Origin: Chryseobacterium camelliae
GTDB lineage: Bacteria > Bacteroidota > Bacteroidia > Flavobacteriales > Weeksellaceae
Length of the DNA: 64,000 nt
Direction of reading: 5' to 3'
Assembly (NCBI RefSeq): GCF_002770595.1
Contig: NZ_CP022986.1
Coordinates: 4,278,001-4,342,000 of the forward strand
Positions 27,271-38,311 of the stretch are shown in pieces. The stretch's first letter is position 1; each line of letters starts with the position of its first letter. The notes under the pieces were generated by a model. The model did no database searches. It had not been told where the DNA came from and saw only the letters and a list, made by a program, of their open reading frames with translations. The position numbers and the translations under genes are program-made.

Positions 27271-27346
27271 TAGATTATAGATTATAGATTATAGATTATA
27301 GATTATAGATTATAGATTATAGATTATAGATTATAGATTATAGATT
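27271..27346. repeat. 7-bp tandem repeat array (TAGATTA, about 10.9 copies)
   Basis: The unit TAGATTA is repeated without error over 76 bases between the secDF terminator and the next gene. The perfect copies point to recent slippage; copy number should vary between strains. Shorter degenerate pieces of the same motif appear near 62900 and 63230. Confidence 0.95.
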
Positions 27347-27458
27347 GGTTGATAAGCAACAATTTCAATTCTTGCCTATAATAGCTGAAACGACCGCTTA
27401 CAAAACTCATCACTGATAACTTCTAACTCATAACTCATCCCTATATCTCCAAATTTAT

Positions 27459-27466
27459 TATTTTTG
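27459..27466 (+). promoter_or_regulatory. -7 box adjoining the MFS gene
   Basis: TATTTTTG fits TAnnTTTG, seven bases before the ATG at 27474, again close enough for a leaderless transcript. No TTTG at normal spacing upstream. Confidence 0.4.
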
Positions 27467-27473
27467 CATCATT

Positions 27474-28694
27474 ATGGATAACACAAAGAAGAAAGCAGCC
27501 ATCGGCTTCATATTTATTACCTTACTGATTGACATAACCGGCTGGGGAATCATCATCCCCGTTGTTCCCAAACTGATCGAAGAACTGATTCATGCTGATA
27601 TCAGCGAAGCTGCAAAATATGGTGGCTGGCTTGGATTTGCCTATGCATTCACCCAGTTTATATTTTCTCCTCTGGTAGGAAATCTCAGTGACAAATACGG
27701 AAGAAGGCCCATTATTCTGATTTCGCTGTTCGGATTTGCTGTAGACTATATTTTCCTGGCACTGGCCCCTACCATCTGGTGGCTGTTCCTGGGAAGGGTT
27801 ATCGCCGGAATCACGGGGGCGAGTGTCACAACGGCCAGTGCCTATATTGCGGATATATCTACGGATGAAGACCGGGCTAAAAATTTCGGGCTGATAGGTG
27901 CCGCTTTCGGGCTTGGTTTTATCATAGGCCCGGTCCTGGGTGGCGTTCTGGGGCATTATGGTGCCAGAGTACCTTTCTACGCGGCGGCAGGATTATGCCT
28001 GCTTAATTTCCTGTATGGGTATTTCATCCTTCCGGAAAGTCTTGATAAGGATAAAAGGAGGGAATTCAGCTGGAAAAGGGCCAATCCTGTAGGCTCATTT
28101 AAATTTTTAGGGAAGCACCCTGAAATTTCTGGGCTGATTGCGGCACTCATCCTGATCTATATCGCCGGCCATGCTGTACAGAGCAACTGGAGTTTCTTTA
28201 CCATGTATAAATTCAACTGGACCGAAAGGATGGTCGGGATTTCACTCGGTGTCGTAGGGTTATTGGTCGGACTGGTACAGGGAGGGCTGATCCGCTGGAC
28301 TACTCCGAAACTGGGAGAACAGAAAAGCATCTATTACGGACTTACCCTGTATGCCATAGGAATGCTATTATTCGCCTTTGCTTCCCAGGGTTGGATGATG
28401 TTCGTATTTCTGATCCCGTATTGCCTGGGCGGGATATGTGGTCCTGCACTTCAATCGGTGATTACGAAAAGTGTCCCTTCCAATGAGCAGGGTGAATTGC
28501 AGGGGGCACTGACCAGCCTGATGAGTGCCACATCCATTATCGGACCGCCGATGATGACAAATCTTTTCTACTATTTCACGCATGATGATGCACCCTTTGA
28601 GTTTTCAGGAGCACCATTCTTCCTGGCTTTTATTCTGATGGCAGTAAGTGTCGTGATGACATATTATGCTTTTAATAAAGAAAAGAAAATCTGA
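27474..28694 (+). CDS. TetA-like MFS transporter
   Basis: A 406-residue inner-membrane permease with twelve predicted helices, of the drug:H+ antiporter (TCR/Tet) branch. Motif A is clear after helix 2 ([14 protein letters not shown]) and [15 protein letters not shown] in helix 5 is motif C, the antiporter signature. The first helix has [20 protein letters not shown]. Homology to tetracycline pumps does not mean it gives resistance; it is an ordinary chromosomal gene and has no TetR-type regulator beside it. Confidence 0.88.
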   Translation: MDNTKKKAAIGFIFITLLIDITGWGIIIPVVPKLIEELIHADISEAAKYGGWLGFAYAFTQFIFSPLVGNLSDKYGRRPIILISLFGFAVDYIFLALAPTIWWLFLGRVIAGITGASVTTASAYIADISTDEDRAKNFGLIGAAFGLGFIIGPVLGGVLGHYGARVPFYAAAGLCLLNFLYGYFILPESLDKDKRREFSWKRANPVGSFKFLGKHPEISGLIAALILIYIAGHAVQSNWSFFTMYKFNWTERMVGISLGVVGLLVGLVQGGLIRWTTPKLGEQKSIYYGLTLYAIGMLLFAFASQGWMMFVFLIPYCLGGICGPALQSVITKSVPSNEQGELQGALTSLMSATSIIGPPMMTNLFYYFTHDDAPFEFSGAPFFLAFILMAVSVVMTYYAFNKEKKI

Positions 28695-28821
28695 TCTGTT
28701 AAATTCAATTTCTTACTTATTGAGAGTCATTGAATATGAGGGTGATGCGAACCAGTCTTAAAATTTCTTTAAAATATAAGATTAATTAAATTATATGTAT
28801 AATCTTTCGTAATTTTACTTC

Positions 28822-29157
28822 ATGGAACTAAGTTTTGGAGAAATGGCACTGATTGCCATTGCAATCGTAGTCTTATTCGGGCCGGACAAGCTCCCGCAAA
28901 TCGCGCGTGACCTTGGGGCTGGGGTAAGAAAAATGCGTGGTGCCGTGGAAGATATCAAAACCGAAATCATGAAAGAGACAGATAATCCCGTATCTGAAAT
29001 CAAACGTGAGATCGAAAAGGTAAAAGATGCCGCAAAAGAGTACAATCCTATGCAGGAACTGCAGAAAAATGCAGTACATGAAACGCCTGCTGTCACTGAA
29101 CCTGAAAAGCCCAAACCTTCAGAAGACGAAACGTATGAAGGTCCTGTAAGCAGATAG
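28822..29157 (+). CDS. twin-arginine translocase subunit TatA/TatB
   Basis: A 111-residue membrane protein that builds the pore for folded twin-arginine substrates. One N-terminal transmembrane helix (residues 5-20) is followed by the FGPDKLPQIARDLGAGVRKMRG amphipathic helix, then a Lys/Glu-rich tail. The FGP is typical for both TatA and TatB and the sequence alone does not separate them. No tatC lies next to it. It heads a short run with PAP2 and TPR genes (gaps 4 bases and overlap). Confidence 0.85.
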   Translation: MELSFGEMALIAIAIVVLFGPDKLPQIARDLGAGVRKMRGAVEDIKTEIMKETDNPVSEIKREIEKVKDAAKEYNPMQELQKNAVHETPAVTEPEKPKPSEDETYEGPVSR

Positions 29158-29161
29158 CCTC

Positions 29162-29728
29162 ATGGAAGAGCTTATCCAGGAAGACAAAAAAGTCTTTTTA
29201 TTTCTCAATAATCTGGGAGATTCATCATTTGACCAGTTCTGGATGATGATTTCCGGCACGTGGATCTGGGTCCCGTTATACATTATATTCCTTTATTTCC
29301 TGTACAAAAATTACAAGCTGAGATCACTGGTGTTCATTCTTGTTTTTGTAGCCATAGGTACTGTGGTATCGGACCAGCTTGCAGGAGTTTTCAAATATGG
29401 TGTGGCAAGGTTAAGGCCCTGCCATGATCCCACTCTGGAACATCATATGAGAATCGTGAAATGCGGCGGGCAGTACGGTTTCTATTCCGCCCATGCCTCT
29501 AATACGTTTTTTTTGGCTACTTATTTAAGTATTCTCTTGAAAAAGAAGCTTAAATGGTTTCCTTATGCTATATTTGTATGGGCAGCGGCAGTTGCTTACA
29601 GCCGGATTTATTTAGGCGTGCATTTCCCGATAGATATTTTGGTGGGGGCGTTTGTTGGACTTTTATTGGGGGGTGTATTTGCTGCACTGGCCGGAAAAGT
29701 AATCCACAAACAAACAATAACCGAATGA
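29162..29728 (+). CDS. PAP2-family membrane phosphatase
   Basis: A 188-residue membrane enzyme of the phosphatidic acid phosphatase 2 type. All three catalytic motifs are seen: KYGVARLRP, SAHASNTF (a PSGH variant with Ala for Gly) and SRIYLGVHFPID. Relatives act on lipid phosphates such as undecaprenyl pyrophosphate. It starts four bases after the tatA stop and overlaps the next gene by four bases (ATGA). Confidence 0.9.
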   Translation: MEELIQEDKKVFLFLNNLGDSSFDQFWMMISGTWIWVPLYIIFLYFLYKNYKLRSLVFILVFVAIGTVVSDQLAGVFKYGVARLRPCHDPTLEHHMRIVKCGGQYGFYSAHASNTFFLATYLSILLKKKLKWFPYAIFVWAAAVAYSRIYLGVHFPIDILVGAFVGLLLGGVFAALAGKVIHKQTITE

Positions 29729-30543
29729 AAAAACATCTATTATCTCTAGCCCTGGTATCTGTATCCTGGTACAGCTATGCCCAGGATGCCAAGAAAGCAG
29801 AAGAATGCTTCAAAAAGGCAGATTATCAGTGTGCTGAACAACAGTATTCACAGCTGGCAGAGAAAGAACACATCCAGAAATTCCAGTCGGAGTATTACAA
29901 TAACCTCGGAACGGCGCAGAGAAGGCTCGGTAAAACCACCCAGGCTTTTAAATCCTATGAATATGCGCTGAAAGCCAATCCTGTGTCTGCACCGGTGTAT
30001 GCTAATTTAGCATCATTACACAGCCAGAAAGGAAGCAAAGAGAAGGCATTGCAATATATCGGGCAGGGACTGAAAGTAGATCCGGAAAATGCCGACATGT
30101 ACCTTACCCGGTCTAAAATTTATGACAGCCAGGGAAAGAAAGATCTGGCCATGAAAGACCTCAATCAGGTTTTGAGCTTTGCCCCGGATAATATCTATGC
30201 CAGGACCGGACTGGCCAATCTGAAAAAGAATAACGGTGATCTTGAGGGTGCGCTGAAAGATTACAACCAGTTGATCTCTGAAAAACCGGAATCGCTGCTG
30301 TATAACGGAAGAGCGGATATCTATCTTAAGATGAAAAAGTCTAAAGAGGCATTGACAGATATTAATAAGGCTATCGCGATAGATCCTAAATTTGCACAGT
30401 CTTATGTGACCAAAGCCATGATTCTGTTCGATAATGCTAAAACTAAAGAAGCCTGTAACACACTGGATAAAGCCGTTAGCCTTGGTTATGAAAAAGCAGT
30501 CCTTGCTGACTATTATGCTAAATGCGCTGTGAAATCCAAATAA
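29725..30543 (+). CDS. secreted TPR-repeat protein
   Basis: About 272 residues. The ATG at 29725 gives a signal peptide (MKKHLLSLALVSVSWYSYAQ) and overlaps the PAP2 stop; an upstream extension in this frame only reads through PAP2 sequence. The mature part is a string of tetratricopeptide repeats (for example YYNNLGTAQRRLGKTTQAFKSYEYALKANP is spread over residues 47-76, and similar units follow to residue 260), so it should bind partner proteins in the periplasm or at a membrane. Partner unknown. Confidence 0.85.
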   Translation: MKKHLLSLALVSVSWYSYAQDAKKAEECFKKADYQCAEQQYSQLAEKEHIQKFQSEYYNNLGTAQRRLGKTTQAFKSYEYALKANPVSAPVYANLASLHSQKGSKEKALQYIGQGLKVDPENADMYLTRSKIYDSQGKKDLAMKDLNQVLSFAPDNIYARTGLANLKKNNGDLEGALKDYNQLISEKPESLLYNGRADIYLKMKKSKEALTDINKAIAIDPKFAQSYVTKAMILFDNAKTKEACNTLDKAVSLGYEKAVLADYYAKCAVKSK

Positions 30544-30581
30544 GAAAGTACAGTCTATTTCGAAGCTTTCAAAACATACAT

Positions 30582-30613
30582 AAAGGCTGTCTCACTATTG
30601 TAAGGCAGCCTTT
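30582..30613. terminator. terminator between TPR gene and rlmH
   Basis: Stem AAAGGCTGTC with GGCAGCCTTT (one mismatch) followed by T-run on the plus strand, between convergent genes. Confidence 0.75.
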
Positions 30614-30648
30614 TAATATCATTAATACATTTTACACTATATCTTACC

Positions 30649-31122
30649 TCAGTCATTGTGATACGGCTTCCCCTGTAAAATCTGGTCCGCCCTGTAGATC
30701 TGTTCAACAATAAACAGTCGGATCATCTGATGGGTAAAAGTCATTTTGGACAGGGAAATTTTTTCGTTGGCTCTGGTATAAATATCCTCAGAAAAGCCGT
30801 AAGCGCCGCCGATCAGGATATGGATTTTCTTTACGGAAGACCCCATCCATGAATCTATTTTCTGCGCCCACTCCCTGCTGGTATATTGTTTGCCTTTTTC
30901 GTCCAGGAGAATGATGAGGTCATTTTTATCCGTATGGGAAAGAAAAAGCCTGGCTTCTTCCTTTTTCAGGAGGTCCGGAGAAAGGTTTCGGGCATTTTTC
31001 ACATCCGGTATTTCAATGATGTCAAAATTCCAGTGTTTCGGCAGGCGTTTGAGATAATAGCTGATGAGCGAGGTGATCTCTTTGTCGTCTGTTTTGCCGA
31101 TGCAAAGTAAATTAATCTGCAT
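30649..31122 (-). CDS. rlmH: 23S rRNA (pseudouridine1915-N3)-methyltransferase
   Basis: A 157-residue SPOUT methyltransferase that methylates pseudouridine 1915 in helix 69 of 23S rRNA. LDEKGKQYTSREWAQ and IGGAYGFSEDI are the conserved blocks, the latter from the knot that binds SAM, and the C-terminal LFIVEQIYRADQILQGKPYH is the usual ending. Length fits. It is divergent from yihY with only 31 bases between start codons. Confidence 0.94.
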   Translation of the reverse strand: MQINLLCIGKTDDKEITSLISYYLKRLPKHWNFDIIEIPDVKNARNLSPDLLKKEEARLFLSHTDKNDLIILLDEKGKQYTSREWAQKIDSWMGSSVKKIHILIGGAYGFSEDIYTRANEKISLSKMTFTHQMIRLFIVEQIYRADQILQGKPYHND

Positions 31123-31126
31123 TTCT

Positions 31127-31149
31127 TATATTTGCTAAGCACAAATATA
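31127..31149. promoter_or_regulatory. overlapping divergent -7 boxes of rlmH and yihY
   Basis: TATATTTG at 31127-31134 points right toward yihY and its exact inverted copy CAAATATA at 31142-31149 is TATATTTG for the minus strand toward rlmH; 7 bases lie between. Each box falls in the region the other promoter would melt or transcribe. -33 elements are not convincing on either side. Confidence 0.45.
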
Positions 31150-31153
31150 CTTT

Positions 31154-32104
31154 ATGGGTATAAAACTTCCTAAATTTATCTTGAAAATTCAAGACTTTTT
31201 CGACAGCATTCATATCCCGCTTCTGGGAATATCTCTCCTGGAGATGTTCCGCATTTACTTTAAGGGGGTTTTCAAAGATAAGATCGGACGTAAGGCGGCA
31301 GCGATCTCCTGGAGTTTTACCATCAGTCTTTTTCCCATGATCCTGTTCCTGTTATCGGTACTGCCTTATATGCCGCATTATGATAAGCTTCAGTTTTATA
31401 TTTTTGAGGTTTTACTGCATAACATCATACCTACCAATATGGAAGGGGATGTAAAAGGATATATTGAAGACAGCATCATTCCCAATATGAAAGGGCTCAG
31501 CAACCTGACCATTATCCTGGCTCTGGTCTTTGCGACGAACGGTACATTTTCCCTCATCAACGGATTCAACGAAAATTCAGAAGAGAAGCTCCCGGATGTA
31601 AAAGAATTCATCCTTTCATTTTTTATCACAATTGGCTTTATTACCATCATATTCTTAGCGATCTTCGGAATCTATTATTCTGAAGTAGTACTGAAATTAT
31701 TTACGCCTTCGTATGACATTTCCTGGCTCGTAAAGAACCTTTCCAAAATCATCGGGTTTGTTTCCTTTCCTCTGTTCTACTTTATTCTCCTGGCTATGTT
31801 TTACTGGCTTGGAACAGTGAAAATTTCCCGTTTCAGACAGGCTGTTCCAGGCGCGATCCTGACAACAGTTTTATTTGTCCTCACTACATACCTGTTCGCC
31901 CTGTATGTTAAAAATATTGCCCGTTACAACGTATTGTATGGATCCATTGGCAGTATGATCCTTTTAATGATCTGGATTAACGTAAATGTTTACCTGCTGC
32001 TGTTCGGGAATGAGCTTAACCTGGCTATCAGGAAGCTCAGGACAGAGAAAATTTTATCAGACCAGCTTAAGGAAGAAGAGACCATAGCCCGGGAAGACAA
32101 ATAG
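31154..32104 (+). CDS. YihY/BrkB-family membrane protein
   Basis: A 316-residue inner-membrane protein with about six transmembrane helices (AAAISWSFTISLFPMILFL; FFITIGFITIIFLAIFGIYY; GSIGSMILLMIWINVNVYLLLFGNELN). The RKAAAISW segment and the final GNELN are typical of the family. It was once labelled ribonuclease BN by mistake; the function remains unclear and transport of small molecules has been suggested. Confidence 0.88.
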   Translation: MGIKLPKFILKIQDFFDSIHIPLLGISLLEMFRIYFKGVFKDKIGRKAAAISWSFTISLFPMILFLLSVLPYMPHYDKLQFYIFEVLLHNIIPTNMEGDVKGYIEDSIIPNMKGLSNLTIILALVFATNGTFSLINGFNENSEEKLPDVKEFILSFFITIGFITIIFLAIFGIYYSEVVLKLFTPSYDISWLVKNLSKIIGFVSFPLFYFILLAMFYWLGTVKISRFRQAVPGAILTTVLFVLTTYLFALYVKNIARYNVLYGSIGSMILLMIWINVNVYLLLFGNELNLAIRKLRTEKILSDQLKEEETIAREDK

Positions 32105-32152
32105 TTATTTCAAAGTAATCTGATGATCATCTTCAATGATATGGATGAAAGA

Positions 32153-33331
32153 TTATTGGATTTCCTGCTGGGATTTTTTGTCTGAACTGGTCTTCAATAT
32201 CAGGAAACCTAAAGATCCGGCAAGCACTGATGCAATCAGGATCGCAAACTTGGCGTCATTCTGAATCTCAATATCGTTTTTAAAGGATAAAAGGGCAATA
32301 AAAATAGACATTGTGAAACCGATTCCGGCCAGAAGACCTGTTCCTGCCATTTGAAGCCATGAACTGTTCTGGGGCAAAGCACTTAGCTTTAAGCGGATCG
32401 CCAGAAATGAAAACAGGTTGATACCTATCAGTTTTCCCAGCACCAGTCCTGCAATAATCCCGATTCCAAGGCTGCTGGTGAGGCTGGATGCCATGCCGCT
32501 GCTGAAGGTAATATTGGTGTTGGCCAGTGCAAAGATTGGCATGATCAGGAAATTTACCGGTTTATGGAGCTGGTGTTCCAGCTTTTCAAGCGGGGAAATG
32601 ATGGTATGTGAGGTATTGGTAGGAACGGAAAATGCCAGCACCACGCCTGCAATCGTTGCATGGATCCCGGAATGATGGAGGAAATACCATAAAGCAAGCC
32701 CGGGAATGATATAGAAAAAGATTTTTTTTACCTTCAGGAAATTGAGTATAAACAAGAGCAAGGCTACCCCTGCGGATAACAGCAGGTAGGTCCAGTGGAT
32801 CTGTTCCGTGTAAAAAACAGCAATCACCAGGATCGCTCCCAAGTCATCCACAATAGCCAGTGCAGCCAGGAAAATTTTGATGGACGGCGGAACCTTAGTC
32901 CCGAGAAGCGATACGATAGCCAATGAAAAGGCAATATCGGTAGCCATTGGGATGCCCCAGCCGTTGCTGTATTGCGTTCCTGTATTTAGCAGGCTGTAAA
33001 TTACTGCAGGAATAATCATTCCTCCCAAAGCTGCAAAAATAGGCAGGGAGGCATTTTTAAAAGACGAAAGTTCCCCTTCTATGATTTCCCGTTTGATCTC
33101 AAGGCCTACCAGCAGGAAAAATACGGCCATCAGACCGTCATTAATCCAGGTACTGACAGAATAGTTCAGGTGCAAAAAATCTGTTCCCGCCCGAAGATCA
33201 AGAAATGCCTGGAAACTATCTTTCAGAGAGGTATTGGCAATACCCAGTGAAATGATGACGCAGAGAATCAGCAGGATCCCGGAAGAACGGCTGTTATTAA
33301 AAAAATTAGTAAAATAAGTCGATAATTGCAT
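32153..33331 (-). CDS. nhaA: Na+/H+ antiporter NhaA
   Basis: A 392-residue inner-membrane antiporter for sodium and pH balance. The paired aspartates that bind sodium are in AIVDDLGAILVIAVFY, DGLMAVFFLLVGLEIKREI is the N-terminal signature and ATDIAFSLA lies between them. Length is normal. It starts two bases after the rsh stop codon, so it is co-transcribed with the stringent response gene. Confidence 0.95.
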   Translation of the reverse strand: MQLSTYFTNFFNNSRSSGILLILCVIISLGIANTSLKDSFQAFLDLRAGTDFLHLNYSVSTWINDGLMAVFFLLVGLEIKREIIEGELSSFKNASLPIFAALGGMIIPAVIYSLLNTGTQYSNGWGIPMATDIAFSLAIVSLLGTKVPPSIKIFLAALAIVDDLGAILVIAVFYTEQIHWTYLLLSAGVALLLFILNFLKVKKIFFYIIPGLALWYFLHHSGIHATIAGVVLAFSVPTNTSHTIISPLEKLEHQLHKPVNFLIMPIFALANTNITFSSGMASSLTSSLGIGIIAGLVLGKLIGINLFSFLAIRLKLSALPQNSSWLQMAGTGLLAGIGFTMSIFIALLSFKNDIEIQNDAKFAILIASVLAGSLGFLILKTSSDKKSQQEIQ

Positions 33332-33333
33332 GA

Positions 33334-35544
33334 TTATGATTGAAGTCTTCTTACCCTTGAAACGCCGTTGATATCTTTCAGCTTTTTAAAGGTTTGTTCC
33401 AGCTGGCTTTTGTTTTTTACTTCCAGGTTAATGCTTCCGGTAAAGACTCCGTCATTGGATTCAATAGACATGCTCTTCATATCCATTCCCATGGAACCGC
33501 TGATTACCGTAGTAATGTCATTGATCATTCCCATACGGTCCAATCCTTCAATTTCGATTTTAACCCTGTTTTTAAAGCTTTCCTCATTCACCCATTTAGC
33601 GGGGATGACACGGTAATCATATTGTGCACGGAGATTGATGGCATTAGGGCAGTTGTCGCTGTGCACCTTAATCCCTTCGGAAATGGTAATGAAGCCGAAG
33701 ATTTTATCACCCGGGATGACTGTACAGCATTTGGCATACGTATAATTCAGCTTTTCTTCATCCTTCCCGAAAACAATCATATCGAGGTTCTGCTGTTTAG
33801 GCTCTTCGATATGCTGTGCCTTAGCCGGTGATTTCCTGAACCTTGAAAGCAGGTTGTTAAATACATTCTTGCTTTCAATATACTTTCGCAGGCTGCTGGC
33901 ATCCAGTTCGTTGCTCTGGAATTTTAAAAACAGCTCCTGAGACGTTTTCAGGTTGAAGAATTTCTGCAGTTTATTGACCTCTTCATCATTAAAGTTGATC
34001 TTGGCATGGCGGAGTTTTCGTTGCAGGATCTCTTTTCCGTCATCGACCAACTGGTTTTTCTGGGAATTTAAGTAGCTTTTGATTTTGGACTTCGCTTTTG
34101 AAGTCACTACAAATTCCAGCCAGTCGGATTTTGGCTTCTGGTTCTGCGAAGAAAGGATTTCCACCTGGTCTCCGTTCTGCAATTTATAGGAAATAGGAAC
34201 CAGTTTGCCGTTGATTTTGGCACCCAGGCATTTCATGCCCAGGTCTGAATGCACGGAAAAGGCAAAATCCAGCGCAGTGGCATTCGTAGGAAGGATCTTG
34301 ATTTCCCCTTTTGGAGTAAAGACAAAGACCTCTTTGGAGTACAGGTTAAGTTTGATATTATCCAGAAGCTCAGAGGTCGTCAGGTTCTGCTGCTGTTCAA
34401 GCACTTCCCGGATCTCCGTGACCCATTTCTCAAAATTACGGTCTTCCGAACTTTGCTTATAGCCTTCTTTATATTTGTAATGGGCGGCAACGCCTTTTTC
34501 AGCAATTTCGTCCATCCTCTCGGAACGGATCTGTACTTCGATCCATTTTTTATCAGGGCCAAGTACCGTCAGATGCAGACTTTCATATCCGGTAGAGCGC
34601 GGCTGGGTAATCCAGTCCCGCATTCTGGAGGGGTTGCTGTGGTACACATCCGTTACGATAGAATAAATTTTCCATGCCAGGAACTTCTCATTTTTGGCAT
34701 CTGACTTATAGATGATCCGTATTGCATAGTTATCGAATACTTCTTCAAAGGAAACCCCTTGCTTAAGCATCTTCCTGTAAATCGACGATATTGCTTTGGC
34801 ACGGCCTTTTATCGTAAAATTCAGCCCTTCCTCCTTCAGTTTTTCCGAAACTTCTTTCTTGAATTCCTCAATATACCGTTCACGGTTTTCCTTCGCCAGT
34901 TCCAGCTTGGAAGTAATTTCGTTATAAACTTCGGGATTATTGTATTTCAGGGAAAGATCCTCAAGTTCGGATTTGATGTTATAGAGACCGAGGCGGTGGG
35001 CCAGGGGTGCATAAATGTATACCGTTTCAGAAGCAATTTTCTTCTGCTTATCCGGAGCCATGCTTTGGAGCGTCCGCATATTATGCAGCCTGTCTGCAAT
35101 TTTGATCAGGATTACCCGGAAATCTTCGGACAGCGTAAGAAGCAGCTTCCTGTAATTTTCAGACTGCACCGAAATATTCTGATGGTTCATGATGGAGATC
35201 TTGGTAAGACCGTTGACGATATCCGCAATCTTTGCCCCGAAAATCTTTTTCAGGTCATCATATGTATAATCCGAGTCTTCAATAACATCATGCAACAGAG
35301 CACATGCAATAGAGGTGGCTCCTAATCCGATTTCGGTTGCTACGATCTTGGCAACAGCAATGGGATGATAGATGTAAGGTTCGCCAGTTTTTCTTCTCTG
35401 ATCTTTGTGGGCATCCAGTGCAATATCAAATGCCTTCCGGATAAGTTTGTTATTTTCCTCATCCAAAGTCCGGTATGTATTCGATATCAGATCTTTATAT
35501 CTGGCAAGAATTTCTTTATTTTCCTGTTCTAAGTCGTAACTCAT
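33334..35544 (-). CDS. bifunctional (p)ppGpp synthetase/hydrolase (Rsh/SpoT)
   Basis: About 736 residues from the ATG at 35544 (an in-frame TTG lies three codons upstream). Domain order: HD hydrolase with RRKTGEPYIYHP and ALLHDVIEDSDY (residues about 45-100), synthetase with YIYAPLAHRLGLY and RAKAISSIYRKM and ARSTGYESLH-like PRSTGYESLH (about 180-340), a TGS domain (VFTPKGEIKILP, about 405), a helical/CC region with YAKCCTVIPGD and a C-terminal ACT domain. Both catalytic parts keep their motifs, so it should both make and destroy the alarmone. Operon with nhaA. Confidence 0.94.
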   Translation of the reverse strand: MSYDLEQENKEILARYKDLISNTYRTLDEENNKLIRKAFDIALDAHKDQRRKTGEPYIYHPIAVAKIVATEIGLGATSIACALLHDVIEDSDYTYDDLKKIFGAKIADIVNGLTKISIMNHQNISVQSENYRKLLLTLSEDFRVILIKIADRLHNMRTLQSMAPDKQKKIASETVYIYAPLAHRLGLYNIKSELEDLSLKYNNPEVYNEITSKLELAKENRERYIEEFKKEVSEKLKEEGLNFTIKGRAKAISSIYRKMLKQGVSFEEVFDNYAIRIIYKSDAKNEKFLAWKIYSIVTDVYHSNPSRMRDWITQPRSTGYESLHLTVLGPDKKWIEVQIRSERMDEIAEKGVAAHYKYKEGYKQSSEDRNFEKWVTEIREVLEQQQNLTTSELLDNIKLNLYSKEVFVFTPKGEIKILPTNATALDFAFSVHSDLGMKCLGAKINGKLVPISYKLQNGDQVEILSSQNQKPKSDWLEFVVTSKAKSKIKSYLNSQKNQLVDDGKEILQRKLRHAKINFNDEEVNKLQKFFNLKTSQELFLKFQSNELDASSLRKYIESKNVFNNLLSRFRKSPAKAQHIEEPKQQNLDMIVFGKDEEKLNYTYAKCCTVIPGDKIFGFITISEGIKVHSDNCPNAINLRAQYDYRVIPAKWVNEESFKNRVKIEIEGLDRMGMINDITTVISGSMGMDMKSMSIESNDGVFTGSINLEVKNKSQLEQTFKKLKDINGVSRVRRLQS

Positions 35545-35651
35545 CGGTATCAAAGCCTATATTCTAACGAAAATACGAAATTTTCCAGACTTTTCAAACA
35601 ACAAAATCCCCAAGATCACTTACGGATTACAGGATGAGTCAAACAATAATT

Positions 35652-36017
35652 TTAAAATTTCACTTCAGAATCCATTCCGTGGCTGGTTCCTTTGATCTTA
35701 ATATCAGGACTGTTATGGATCTCAGCTTTATTCCTGGCATCAATATATCCCTTAATGGTATGGTAATGAGCCTGTTCTATATTCATGTTTTCGAAAGTAT
35801 AGGTCTTGATCGCTTCATTACGGCTGAAAATGTATTTGGCATTTTCGGCCTGCTCCAGGTCCTGTACTGCAACACTGGCCATATATTGCGACTGCATATG
35901 CTGGTCGTCAAGGTAAACGATATAATCTGAACTTCCGAATCCTGAATCTTCAAGGTCTGACTCAAGTTTTTTGTAATCGCTGTTGGGTGCAAATAACCCG
36001 GCTACTATATTAGACAT
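35652..36017 (-). CDS. small cytosolic hypothetical protein
   Basis: A 121-residue protein without signal peptide or membrane segment, read from the ATG at 36017 (the frame could start one codon earlier at GTG). The N-terminal half (MSNIVAGLFAPNSDYKKLES; DSGFGSSDYIVYL) looks like an alpha/beta fold and recalls the YflT-type general stress domain, where two short helix-strand units bind one another, but I cannot confirm it. It stands alone with a 336-base spacer upstream. Confidence 0.65.
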   Translation of the reverse strand: MSNIVAGLFAPNSDYKKLESDLEDSGFGSSDYIVYLDDQHMQSQYMASVAVQDLEQAENAKYIFSRNEAIKTYTFENMNIEQAHYHTIKGYIDARNKAEIHNSPDIKIKGTSHGMDSEVKF

Positions 36018-36331
36018 CACTAAAGATTTAATAATTTCTACTTAAAGGTACAAAATTATTCATTTTATTTTTGTGTATTTTCAATAATTAACGGTATTAA
36101 TTGTAATTTCTATGTAATATAACGGTGATGTTTGATGGAATCTATTAAACTATAGTTTAATGATTGTGGATTTAATTTCAAAATTTGTCTTTTGCTACAT
36201 CTGTTCTGATACCTGACGAAACGTTACACCCAAAACATACCGGGAATCTATTCCTCATGATACTATTTCATCATATTAAAAAGTACATTGTGCGGCCATG
36301 CGGCAAGTAGTTCCTGAAAACTATTCTAATA
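36018..36331. other. spacer between the hypothetical gene and acs
   Basis: About 310 AT-rich bases with no supported gene, RNA or strong repeat. It must hold the promoter of the minus-strand gene at 36017; TACCTTTA (minus strand, near 36040-36047) is a partial -7 match. The right end is the acs terminator. Confidence 0.5.
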
Positions 36332-36355
36332 AAAAACGGGCCTGAGCCCGTTTTT
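36332..36355 (-). terminator. terminator of the acs transcript
   Basis: A perfect 10-bp stem (AAAAACGGGC with GCCCGTTTTT, loop CTGA). On the minus strand the A-run on the left gives the U-tract just after the acs stop codon. Confidence 0.9.
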
Positions 36356-36356
36356 A

Positions 36357-38267
<1,911 letters not shown>

Positions 38268-38311
38268 ATCCCGTTTGTTTTTTTGAATGTTTGTTATGTA
38301 TATATAATTTA

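Noticed and set aside
27271-27346. Possible CRISPR array
   Set aside because: The units are 7 bases and directly adjacent with no spacers, and no cas gene is near.
27474-28694. Acquired tetracycline resistance gene
   Set aside because: It has the Tet-type MFS pattern, but there is no tetR neighbour, mobile element or unusual composition; it is better called a general efflux-type carrier.
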